DNA from: Bacteroidota bacterium
Lineage (GTDB): Bacteria; Bacteroidota; Bacteroidia; Bacteroidales; Prolixibacteraceae
Reading direction: 5' to 3'
Length of the DNA: 46,697 bases
Assembly: GCA_029265715.1 (NCBI GenBank)
Contig: JAJUGZ010000024.1
Location: 1 to 46,697 of the forward strand
Shown: piece after piece, positions 1-10,000 of the stretch
Layout of the letters: the number at the start of each line of letters is the position of its first letter
How positions within the stretch are numbered: the first letter of the stretch is position 1
Notes under the pieces: generated by a model
What the model was told of the DNA's origin: nothing
The model's input: the letters and a program-made list of their open reading frames with translations, nothing else
Databases searched by the model: none
Translations under genes and position numbers: made by a program

Positions 1-650
1 GAGGGGGGGAGTCCGGCAGTGCCGGACGGGGGAGAGTCATGAAAAGTAAAAGAACCGAATAAGAAATAACCAATTATGAACCAGAAAAAACAACCCATTA
101 CCCGCCCCCAGCCCGCGATGCTCGCTTTCCCCCTCTCTACGTGTAGAGAGGGGGAGTCCGGCAGTGCCGGACGGGGGGTGAGTTAATAAAAGCAAATGAC
201 CGAACAAGAAATAACCAATTATGAACCAGGAAAAAACAACCCATTACCCGCCCCAAGCCCGCGGTGCTTGCTTTCCCCCTCTCTACGCGTAGAGAGGGGA
301 GACGTCAGGCGCAGCAGAACAGGGGGGAGAGTCAGGAAAAGTAAAAGAACCGAACAAGAAATAACCAATTATGACTCAGGAAAAAACAACCCATTGCCCG
401 CCCCAAGCCCGCGGTGCTTGCTTCCCCCCTCTCTACGCGTAGAGAGGGGGGAGTCCGGCAGTGCCGGACGGGGGGAGAGTCAGGAAAAGTAAAAGAACCG
501 AACAAGAAATAACCAATTATGAATCAGGAAAAAAACAACCCATTGCCCGCCCCCAGCCCGCGATGCTCACTTCCCCCCTCTCTACGTGTAGAGAGGGGCA
601 GAGATCAGGTTACTGATCTCGGGGTGAGTCGAGGTGAGTCGGGGTGAGTC
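1..650. repeat. Tandem array of ~147-bp units carrying two-hairpin elements
   Basis: Four near-identical units recur at spacings of 145, 150 and 148 bp (the shared CAATTATG word is at 71, 216, 366 and 514), and the right end of a fifth occupies 1-38, so the array continues off the window. Each unit ends in a palindrome built on CTCTCTAC-RY-GTAGAGAG (about 129-154, 275-299, 424-450, 573-598), a second variable segment, and GGGGTGAGTC or GGGGAGAGTC. In most copies the second segment is itself a hairpin (156-172, 453-469, 601-620). The last copy adds two further GGTGAGTC words near 631-650. A 98-codon reading frame runs through the repeats, but its protein is itself repetitive and follows the DNA period, so I do not call a gene. 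Residues 651-860 hold no convincing gene. Confidence 0.9.
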
Positions 651-860
651 GAAAGTCAAGTAATTCACTACAATATTTCCAAATACATTTTAAACCAGTT
701 AAAAACAAATGCCTATGAAAAAAACGCTACACAAACCATGGCCTCCCACGCGGGGGCGCACGCCAAACAAGCCCCGTGGCACATACCTGCCACTGGCAAA
801 CCAGTTTTCTGAAAATCAAATCTTAACCAAATTCTTTTATTCACTTTAAATTTTACAATT

Positions 861-1946
861 ATGAAAAAGCAAATTTTATTCTTACTGACAGTTTTGCTTG
901 CAATCGCGGTTAGTAATAAATCTTATGGGCAGAATAATGAACCTAATTATCTCGATGTGAGTCCGACTTTTTGTACTCCGGCTCTTCCATTAACATGTAC
1001 AGTTAGTGATGATCCTCTGCGCCCATTACCGGGTAAGACCTATAATTATTCTATAACGGCTTCTTCTGCAAGCTATGTTTTGTGGTTTGTTACTAACGAT
1101 TTGAATGTTATTGCTTCTTCAGGAACATTGACATCTACAAGAGATGCAGATGGAGGAGGTGGTTCTTTTATTCTTGACGCAGAAGATGGCGTTTATAATA
1201 GTATTACGAACACAGCTACCGATATTGACATTTCTTGGAAATCATTTAATGGGCTAACGAATAATGTTTTGTTAGTGGCCTATGCCATGGATGCCGCAGG
1301 TTGTACAGACAATATTCAGGTGTACAAAATTGAGCCATCGTTTGCATTTACATTGGATATTGCAGGTTTGCTTGACGATGGAACTTCTGGAAATACAGAG
1401 TGTGTTTCTCCTGTTGTATCTGCAACTTACAGCCCAGGAAGTCCAGGCAATTTGACGATGGATTATGGTGCAAACTGGGTATTCTATACAGTTAATGCTG
1501 CAAACTGGGTACATTCATGGCTGCCATCGTTTACTTCGGGAACATCGGGATCAAGTGCGCTTGGCTCAGTTGAATGGGCTTATCCGGATGAAGCCTCCGG
1601 ATCAACAAGCTTATGGCATCCGGCAACAGATCCTGTAATGGCAAATCACTATGGCTTATCCGCTATCGACAATCTAGGTAAATGTATTGTGTTAAGAGTG
1701 CAGGCAGATCATAATAATAACGAAAACTTAGCGAATGAGGTTATAACTGTCGGAGTTAATGGTGTAATGTATGATCCGGCAGCGACTAGCGGGAACGAAT
1801 ACTCAAATAATAGTTTACGCGATTTGGATAATGGATCGTCAGGTTGTGTTCAGGATAAGACCGATGAGGCAACTTACACGCTTACTCTGAGACCTACCAT
1901 TAGTTCAACAACAGTTACTACAGGAACATTTGTACCTAAAAACTAA
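861..1946 (+). CDS. Exported hypothetical protein with Ig/PKD-like N-terminal domain
   Basis: A 361-aa protein with a clear signal peptide (residues 1-23, ending SYG before QNNEP). No enzyme motif is visible. Residues around 120-155 contain a W...VAYAMDAAGCTDN stretch that matches the N-terminal domain of the next protein (VDAAGCTNN) and, more weakly, that of the giant adhesin downstream, so the three probably share a PKD/Ig-like fold. Cysteines are spaced through the chain, as is common in exported Bacteroidota proteins. There is no type IX C-terminal sorting domain that I can recognise; the chain ends TGTFVPKN. The gene is visibly more AT-rich than its neighbours. A role in the surface structure formed with the SprB-like protein is inference from position and the shared domain. 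Confidence 0.8.
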   Translation: MKKQILFLLTVLLAIAVSNKSYGQNNEPNYLDVSPTFCTPALPLTCTVSDDPLRPLPGKTYNYSITASSASYVLWFVTNDLNVIASSGTLTSTRDADGGGGSFILDAEDGVYNSITNTATDIDISWKSFNGLTNNVLLVAYAMDAAGCTDNIQVYKIEPSFAFTLDIAGLLDDGTSGNTECVSPVVSATYSPGSPGNLTMDYGANWVFYTVNAANWVHSWLPSFTSGTSGSSALGSVEWAYPDEASGSTSLWHPATDPVMANHYGLSAIDNLGKCIVLRVQADHNNNENLANEVITVGVNGVMYDPAATSGNEYSNNSLRDLDNGSSGCVQDKTDEATYTLTLRPTISSTTVTTGTFVPKN

Positions 1947-2572
1947 CACAATGGCAATTGCTTTTTCATAACCCACAATAACCCATTTGTTTCGGGAGGC
2001 GTGCCCGTTGCAGATGGAAGAAAAGTTCCCTCCCACCGACTGTCGTGAGACCAGGCGGACTCCCTCCGGGAGGGGGCTTTTAAAAAGACTTCAGAGGTTC
2101 GCAGGCCGCTGCCAAAGGCCTGCGGACCGACGAAGGAAAACAGACAAACCAACCAACGTTGGTCCGCTTACTGAGCTTGTCGAAGTAAGCTTGTCGAAGT
2201 AACGGGTTGTGAAAAATAGCTGCGGGTAGCGAGACAAAAACTCAGCGAAACGCTGTGAAGCACTCTGTGTTCTCTGCGGTTAAATGTTCAAACGCGAACA
2301 GATTGCCACGCTCCATCCAGTCGCTCGCAATGACGGCTGAAAGACGAAGTGGTAAAGAATACAGACGGAAGATTCCGCAACAGATGGTACAGCAACAAAT
2401 GAATGCACGAAGCGATGGAATGATTTGTACACATCAACTATCTATAAAACCCTCCACTCAACCGGAATTCTGCCCGGAAGAGGTGAACTATATCAGAACG
2501 GGTCGCGAGAGACAAGTCGTAAGACAAAAAAGCGCTGCGAAAAACGCTGCGTTCTCTGCGGTAAAAAAAAAG

Positions 2573-2670
2573 AAAAGCCCCTTTCCCGTTCCCCGGCGGT
2601 TGTCGGAGAAAGCAACGCGAACGCTGCGGGAAGCGGGTCCTCCCCCTTGGGGGGGCCAGAGGGGGCCGAT
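2573..2670. repeat. GC-rich dispersed element, copy 1 of 3
   Basis: The core at 2621-2668 reads ACGCT..GGGAAGCGGGTCC followed by TCCCCCTTGGGGGG and a G-rich tail. The same order of words is seen at 3022-3070 and 3991-4040. The left half is a looser palindromic C-run/G-run pair. It is noncoding, and neighbouring copies differ mainly in the left half. Confidence 0.75.
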
Positions 2671-2691
2671 AACCGATTAGTTTTTAACCGA

Positions 2692-2829
2692 TGAAATAGC
2701 CATAAGAGCCATAGCTCGTGCCAACCGGACATGTACAAATGGCTATTCCATACCGGTGCGAATTTTATTGAAAAGCTAAAGCTGTTACGAAAATTGTACG
2801 AACCTGCTTTGAAAATTTATACGGATGAA
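2692..2829. repeat. Dispersed element, copy A (partner at 25996-26160)
   Basis: It begins TGAAATAGCCAT, contains ATGTACAA-TGGCTATTC, and ends TTTGAAAATTTATACGGATGAA. The partner at 25996-26160 has the same words in the same order but carries an extra block of about 29 bp after GGCTATTC. One frame is kept open in both (MYxWLF...IEK..LLRK.YEP.LKIYTDE), so this could be the remnant of a short coding segment as well as a noncoding repeat. I recognise no family. Confidence 0.7.
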
Positions 2830-2941
2830 TTTAATGTACACACAAAAAAACAAGCACGGGCCTCCGCTGATCAACGGTGCGCGGGGCGATCCTCCGCTGG
2901 TATGCAAAGCCAGGGGCGATCCTTCGCCGGTTGTGGAGAAG

Positions 2942-3070
2942 AGGCCTCCCCCAACCCCTCCGGATGAGGGGCGAAAGAAAGGCAAGCCCCCTGAAGCATA
3001 CGGGGTATCAGGAAAGCTAAAAACGCTTCGGGAAGCGGGCCCTCCCCCTTGGGGCGAGTTAGTGGGGGCG
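2942..3070. repeat. GC-rich dispersed element, copy 2 of 3
   Basis: The left half is CTCCCCCAACCCCTCCGG followed by ATGAGGGGCG, and the right core at 3022-3070 holds GGGAAGCGGGCC then CTCCCCCTTGGGGCG. It matches the copies at 2573-2670 and 3917-4040 in word order. Confidence 0.75.
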
Positions 3071-3225
3071 TTACAACCAGCCCATTGTGGCCGGACGGGA
3101 GAGGTATGCCCGGTAATGATCAATGAAAAATTGAAGGTTACAGATTACTACAGACTGAAGATTACAGATTGAAGATTGAAGACTGACATTGAACATTGGC
3201 ATTGACCATTGAACATTAAATGTAA

Positions 3226-3915
3226 TTGACCATTTTGGCGCGTAAACACAACATATTGCATAGGTTGCCGGTAGTTTGGCTACTGCTCCTGATGGCTGCG
3301 GCATCTGCCGTGGCACAGAATGTTGTGCGCCAGGGTGAAACCTCTCGGTTGCGCGTTGAACAAATGCCGGGCGACACGTACACCTGGGATTTGTACCGCG
3401 ACTCGACGGTAAACTTTGCGGTTGCGCCGGGCGATTGTCCGCCAACCGATGCCTATTTCCCCAATGGAAATACCGGCGCTACGGTCGATGTCACCTGGCT
3501 CGAACCGGGTATCTATTTCTTCCGGGTATTGGCCGTCGATGCGGCCGGGTGTACCAACAACCTGGAGGTGGGGCGGATGCAGGTACTGGAGGCGCTGCCA
3601 ACAGCCACGCCGTCGCTCGACCCGAACGAGATCTGTGTGAAAGACCCGTCGGTACTGACAATTACCCTGACCGGAACGCCCTTGTGGGGCTTTACGCTCG
3701 AAGCTACCGACGAGGATGGCACAAATGTGAAAGATTATACCGATATTGATAACGCCCAAAATCCGTATGAGATAATGGTTAGTCCGCCGAAAACAACGGT
3801 TTACCGGGTAACCAAAGTCTGGGATAAATGGGGGACACAGCTTAGTCCGTCCGAAACGGTAACTTTGACAGTGCATCCGTTGCCAGATTTGTCGCCGATT
3901 TATTTGAAGGAATGA
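3226..3915 (+). CDS. Exported Ig/PKD-like protein upstream of SprB-like adhesin
   Basis: A 229-aa protein read from a TTG start. The codon before it is a stop (TAA at 3223), and the first in-frame ATG lies inside the hydrophobic signal segment, so TTG 3226 or TTG 3235 must be used. The signal peptide runs to about residue 30 (LLLMAAASAVAQ). The mature part has an Ig/PKD-like domain with a VDVTWLEPGIYFFRVLAVDAAGCTNN stretch (split here: VDVTWLEPGIYFF, then RVLAVDAAGCTNN), matching the protein at 861-1946, followed by a second beta-rich domain with PPKTTVYRVTKVWD and a TLTVHPLPDL end. It probably lies in one transcription unit with the adhesin and SprF gene downstream. Its function is not known; a surface or adhesin accessory role is inferred from position. 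Confidence 0.75.
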   Translation: MTILARKHNILHRLPVVWLLLLMAAASAVAQNVVRQGETSRLRVEQMPGDTYTWDLYRDSTVNFAVAPGDCPPTDAYFPNGNTGATVDVTWLEPGIYFFRVLAVDAAGCTNNLEVGRMQVLEALPTATPSLDPNEICVKDPSVLTITLTGTPLWGFTLEATDEDGTNVKDYTDIDNAQNPYEIMVSPPKTTVYRVTKVWDKWGTQLSPSETVTLTVHPLPDLSPIYLKE

Positions 3916-3916
3916 A

Positions 3917-4040
3917 GAAGCCTTTCCAACCCCTACCAACGGGGGAACGGAAGAAGAGCTTCTTGATGAGGAACGTGAAAATAGAAATGCAAACGCTTTT
4001 AGAAGCGGGTTCTCCCCCTTGGGGGGAGTTAGAGGGGACC
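3917..4040. repeat. GC-rich dispersed element, copy 3 of 3
   Basis: It fills the gap between the gene ending at 3915 and the adhesin gene. The core at 3991-4040 (AGAAGCGGGTTC, CTCCCCCTTGGGGGG, AGTTAGAGGGG) matches the copies near 2.6 and 3.0 kb. It happens to be open in the adhesin frame, which lengthens that frame by 45 codons back to an ATG at 3912. Confidence 0.75.
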
Positions 4041-4046
4041 AGTAAA

Positions 4047-7000
4047 ATGATGAAACGATTGACATACATCATACTCGTTGTTCTGCTGACTGTTGCACAG
4101 GCAATGGCCCAGCCGGGGTATGTTGTCGATCAGGTATGTATCAACGCCAACCGCACCTACCGGGTAAACGGCGAGGCGGGCGCAACCTACGAGTGGCTGC
4201 TCAGAGACTCCGGAGGAAATGCCGTGCCGCTGGCCAACTCAGCCGGAACACCATTTACCGGTACCGACCCGGTCTCCGGAAACCCCGTTCAGGGAAGCGA
4301 GATAACCATTGGGTGGAACAACCTGGGAACATACAACCTGTCGGTAGTCGAAACCTCGGTTCACGGGTGCGACACCCTGCAGCAGGGCACCATCAACGTG
4401 TTCGACCAGCCCGTAGCCGATGCCGGTAGTCCGGCCACGATCTGTCCGGGCAATTCGCATACCTTTACCGATGCCCGGGCCTTCAATTATACGACATTAT
4501 GGTGGACTACCTCCGGCGATGGCGCCTTCGACGACCCGGCCCGCCTGGATGCCACCTATACCCCCGGGCCCGCCGACCGCTTATCCGGAGAAATAACCTG
4601 CACCCTGACCGTGCAGGGATTGGGCTCCGGCACAAGTTGTACGCCGGCTGTGTCGCAGGTAAAACTTTCGGTTTTGCAGCTCGAAGCCCGGGTAACCGCT
4701 ACCGATATAACCTGTTTCGGGGCCAACGACGGGACGTTGACAATAAGCAACCAGGCCGGTGGGTCTGGCAGCTATGAGTTCAGCATCGATGGCGTTGGGT
4801 GGGCGGCAACAACCGCTTATTCGAACCTGCGGCCAGGGACCTACACTGTTTTGATGCGCGACGCGATCGACCTGAACTGTATTGCAATAGCCGGAACGGC
4901 AGAGATTGAAGAACCGCTGCCATTAACCGCGTCGTATACCCAAACCGATGCAACTTGTTTGGGAAACGACGGGACAATCTCGGTTATTAACCCGGGAGGT
5001 GGATCGGGAAGTTATGAATATTCGATAAACGGAACTGTCTGGGCTACCTCCGGATATTTCGCCGGATTGGCGCCGGCAAGTTATACCATTTTAATGCGCG
5101 ATGCGAATGTGACAGATTGCCAGGCTACTGTCGGAAACGCCATCATCGATATGCCCGCCCCTGTTTTTGCTGAACTTGACCATACCGACGTGAGCTGTTA
5201 TGGCGGTACCGACGGAACAATAACCATCGACAACGCGGTGAATGGTTCGGGAAATTACGAATACAGCATCAATGGCAGCGCCTGGCTTGCCGACGACAAC
5301 GATAAAAAATTGCAGGTGAAGGGGCTTGCCGCCGGAAAATATTCAATCCGGATGCGCGATGCCAATGCCCCGGCCTGTATTGAAACGCTTGGCGACATAA
5401 CTATTTTGCAGCCCGACGAGCTTATGGCAACGCTCCTTGTTGCCGATGTAAGCTGTTTCGGCTCCAGCGACGGGAGCATCCGGTTTAACAACCCGTCGGG
5501 CGGGTCGGGAAACTACAAATATTCCGCCGACGGATTTAGCTGGTATGATACCGGTTTCATTGGCGGGTTAGCGCCCGGTACTTATCACCCTTACCTGGCC
5601 GATGCCGATGTGCCGGGTTGCTTGAAAGATTTTGGCGAGGTGAAAATTAATGAACCGCTCCCGCTTCAGGCCGATCTTTCGTCGACCGGCATAAGTTGTT
5701 ATGGCGCCAACGATGGGACGATAACGGTCTCAAACCCGAAGAACTATCAGGGCAGTTATGTATTCTCCATCGACGGGGTTTATTGGACCAGCAATGGCTT
5801 CTTCTCCGGATTGGCGCCCCGGACATACATCGTCAGTATGCGCGACGAAAAGAACTGTACCCGGGATATTAGCACCCTCGAGATTATTGAGCCGAAACCG
5901 TTGGATGCCGATGTTGCTTCGACCAATGCAACCTGTCTGGGGAACGACGGGACAATTACCATTACCAATCCGCAAAACAGCGTGTCCGGATTGTATGAAT
6001 TTACGATCGACGGGACAAACTGGACCAGCAACGGCGAATTTACAGGGTTAACGCCGGGCACATTCTACGTACAGATACGCGATGCCAGCCTGGTAACCTG
6101 TACCCGGATGCTTAAAACAGTGGAAATAAGCGAACCCGGGCCGTTGTATGCCGAAGCCGGTAAAACCGATGTGACCTGTTATGGTGGCAGTAATGGGACA
6201 ATCTCAGTCCGTGATGCCAAAGGCGGGTCCGGAGTTTACGATTTTAGCATCGATGGCGCGGCTTGGTCAACTTCTTTCATGTTTGAGGACCTGCCAGCCG
6301 GGTCCTACAACCTGACCATGCGCGATAGCAAAGCCCCCGCCTGTACCTATTTTGTTGGTAAGTTGGATATTGGCCAGCCCGATAAGCTTGAGGCGGTTGC
6401 GGTTGCTTCGCCTGTGACCTGCTTTGGCGGGTCCGACGGAACAATCAGCCTGGCCCAGGCGAAAGGCGGATCAGGAGGGTACGAATATACGGTAAACGGC
6501 ACCGATTGGTTCTCCGGCAAGATAGAGAACCTGCCTGCCGCGACCTACACAGTCCGGATGCGCGATGCCGCCGATGTAACCTGTACCGTGACCCTTGCCC
6601 CGGTAACCGTTTCTGGGCCGCCCGCTATAGCGGCAACCCTGACGCCATTTGATGTAAGCTGTTTTGGCGGGAACGATGGCCGAATTGAAGCTTCGAACAT
6701 ACAAAATGCGACTGCCCCGTATGAGTTAAGCGTCGACGGAGGTGCAACCTGGACTGCCGGAACTTCAGTTTCGGGCCTGGCTGAAGGGAAATACAACGTA
6801 ACAATCCGCGATGCCCGGGGGTGTGAGGTTGTTTTCAGCAACATCGAAATCAGTCAGCCCGACTTACTCGAAGCCAAAGTTGTCCGGACGAACGAAACAA
6901 GTAGTGGCGCGAACGACGGGACCATCACCGTCATTGCCCCTCAGGGTGGTTCCGGAAATTTTGAATACAGCCTGGATGCTGTTGTCTGGCAGTTGTCGCC

Positions 7001-10000
7001 TGCCTTTGCCGGGTTAGCGCCCCAAGCGTATGAGGTATGGGTGCGCGATGCCAATGCCCCCGGTTGTATGATCTCTATTCCGGCGATTGTCTTACCGGCA
7101 GGGGCCATCCTGGCTGAACCTGTTCCGGGAAATGTGACCTGCTATAACGGGAACAACGGCTCAATTACGTTCACCAATCAAAGCGGCGCAACGCATTACG
7201 AGTATAGCATCGACGGTGGTGCAACCTGGCAAGGGTCTCCTGATTTCACCGGCCTGACAGCCCAGCCCTATGTGCTGATGATCAGAGATGCAGACAACCG
7301 GTCGAATGTAACAAACCTCGGGACCATTGATTTAAGACAACCAACAGAAATTACGGCAACAATTACCCGCATCAACGAAAGTTACCCCGGCGAAGGCGGG
7401 ACTATCATCATTAGCCTGGTATCGGGCGGAACCGGTCCGGGTTACCTGTTCAGCGTAGATGGTTCGCCCTGGACAACAACAACCAGTTATTCCGGACTGA
7501 CAGTCGGCGAACATATTATCCGGATTAAAGACAGCGCCAATTGCGAAATAGAACGAACCGTTATCCTTCAGCCGGCCGGTTCAATCTCGGCAGAGGTTGC
7601 CCACGCCGATGTAACTTGTAACGGGGCCGGAGACGGGGAAATAACCATCTCCGGAGAGTCGGGGGGGGCCGGCGTGTTTGAATACAGTAACGACGGAGGT
7701 CTAACCTGGCAGCCGGTCGGCACGTTTAACCACCTGCCTCCGGGTACTTACGGGATAATGATACGCGATCGGAATAACCCGGCTAACCAGGCACAGCTGG
7801 ATAAAATTGTAATTACAGAACCGGGTGAGCTGAAGCTGACCTGGGGCATGGTCCCGCCGTTGTGTGCCGGCAACAGCGCCACGGTAACAATCTATGCCAG
7901 CGGGGGCACAAGCCCGTACTCCGGAACGGGGACCTATATTCTTGCACCGGGAGAAAAACGGACATTCCGGGTTACCGATGCAAACAATTGCTCGGAGGAA
8001 CTGGTCCTGACGGCGCCAAACCCCGAAAAGATTGTGGCTACGCGTGAGGTACATGCGCCTTTATGTTATGGCGAAGACGGAACAGTTACAATAAAAGCAA
8101 CCGGCGGTACCGGGATGTATGAAAATACAGGTACGTTTAACGTGAGAGCCGGGGCGCCTTTCTCGTTTGTGGTAAAAGACAGCAATGGCTGCCTTTCAAA
8201 CCTTATTTCCGGAACAATGCCTTTCGCCCCGGATGAAATAAAGGTGTCGGTAGAGCTTCTTTCTTCAGGTTGTTCGGGCGCGGCAACCGTCCGTGTCACG
8301 GCTACTGGCGGAAACGGCCCTTATTCGGGGACCGGCACGTTTACGGCAACCAACGGGCTGAATGTGTTTACCGTTACCGATGCCAATAACTGTTCGGCAA
8401 CTGGCAGTATTACCGTAACCCTGCAGGACCCACCACCTGCCCCTGTTGCCAGCCTGGTTCAACCTAACTGCTATGTGCCAACCGGGACAATCGAAATAAC
8501 TTCGCCGGCAGGTGCAAATTATCAGTACAGCCTTGACGGTGGCTTGTACCAGGGTTCGCCAGTATTTGCAGGGCTTGCGCCAGAAACGTCTCATACCGTC
8601 CGGGTAAAAGATACAACCACGGGTTGTGAGTCAGAAATAGCTGCATTTGCAATCGATCCAATGCCTGCCGGGCCGGATAAACCGGTTGTTCAGGTAGCCC
8701 AGGCCCCGACCTGCAACGATCCGAATGGCACGGTTGAAGTGGTTAGCCCGACAGGCAGTCAATACGCATACAGCCTGAACGGAGGGCCGTTCCAGGCTTC
8801 ATCGGTATTCAACGACCTGAAAACAGGCATTTATACGATAACTGTCAGGGATATCAATACCGGTTGCGAGTCGGCCTCCGAAGTTTCGGTGCCGGCTATC
8901 CCGCCAGCTCCAACCATTGCTGCAACCAGCGTCAACCCGAAATGTTTCGGCGATCCGGGCGTTATCAGCTTCGCCTTCACCAATGTGCCCGACGGAACTT
9001 ATGCGATTACCTACGACGGAGGGCAATTTGATGGTGTAGCCGTTGCCTGGGGCAAGGCTGTCGTCAACGCGTTGGGCGGGGTATATAATAATCTGTCGAT
9101 TGAGGCAAATGGTTGTAGCTCGGACGACGATGTGGATGTGACGATTATTCAGCCTGCCGAAATCGTAATAACGATCGTGCGCCAAACCGGTGTCGATTTG
9201 AAAAACCTGCACGACGGAAGTATTGATATTGAGGTTTCGGGCGGTACTCCGTTTGTGATGCCTGATGGCACAAAATATTATTTGTATAAATGGAGTACGG
9301 GTGAGACAACCCAGGATATAAAAAACCTTTCGGCTGGCGATTATACGGTGACAGTTACCGATGCCTATGGATGTACGCAGAAACGTATTGCGACCATTCC
9401 GCAGCCAAACTATCCGCCAGTAGCCAACCCGGATGAGTTTACAACCGCTTGCGGGGCCGTGCATGGCTCGGTGGTTTTGAACGACACCGATCCGGAAGGC
9501 GACCCGTTCGAGGTGGATCCCGAACCGGTTATTTTCCCCTTGCACGGTTCGTTGAACTTAAACCCAGACGGTACATTTGAATACATGGCCGACCGCGAGT
9601 TCGAAGGCGACGACACGTTCCAGTATGTCATTTTTGATTCGGCTGACCGAATATTGAGTAGTACCGCAGTGGTTGTAATTCATGTTATTCTTGATACCGA
9701 TTGCGACGGGATCCCGAATAAAGATGATATTGACGACGACGACGACGGAATACTGGATGTGGTAGAAGGCGATATGAATATCGATACCGACGGCGATGGG
9801 ATCCAGGATTCGATCGATATTGATTCGGATAACGACGGTATCCCCGACAATATTGAATGGCAGACAACCAATGGGTATATTCCGCCAAAAGGCGTTGATT
9901 CGGATGGCGATGGCTGGGACGATGCGTACGACCACGATCAGGTTAAATATCCTCCATCGAATCCTCCTGCCGTTTATGACTACGACCAGGATGGAATACC

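Larger units (their letters stand above)
1947..3225. repeat. Gene-free stretch made of several dispersed repeat families
   Basis: No convincing gene. The stretch holds pieces of several repeats: a doubled GCTTGTCGAAGTAA word (about 2175-2202); an inverted repeat CGCAGGCC/GGCCTGCG (about 2101-2126); the words TTCTCTGCGGT at about 2270 and 2552; two copies of a GC-rich element ending CTCCCCCTTGGGG (2573-2670 and 2942-3070), whose third copy is at 3917-4040; and one copy of an element (2692-2829) repeated at 25996-26160. Near 3140-3215 there are short imperfect repeats of ACAGATT, GAAGATT and TTGACCATTGAACATT. Short frames of up to 141 codons cross it on both strands, but they are built from the repeats and resemble no protein I know. 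Confidence 0.7.

Noticed and set aside
196-492. 98-codon frame through the tandem array
   Set aside because: Its sequence is a direct translation of the 147-bp DNA repeat, with no family resemblance; other frames behave alike.
1-650. CRISPR array
   Set aside because: The units are about 147 bp and nearly identical throughout, with no short repeats separated by unique spacers, and no cas genes are in the window.
709-849. 46-codon frame upstream of the first exported protein gene
   Set aside because: Proline- and arginine-rich product of a GC-rich stretch, no recognisable features; too short to call without conservation.
2255-2694. Frames of 89-141 codons in the repeat-rich gap
   Set aside because: They run through dispersed repeats in several frames and on both strands.
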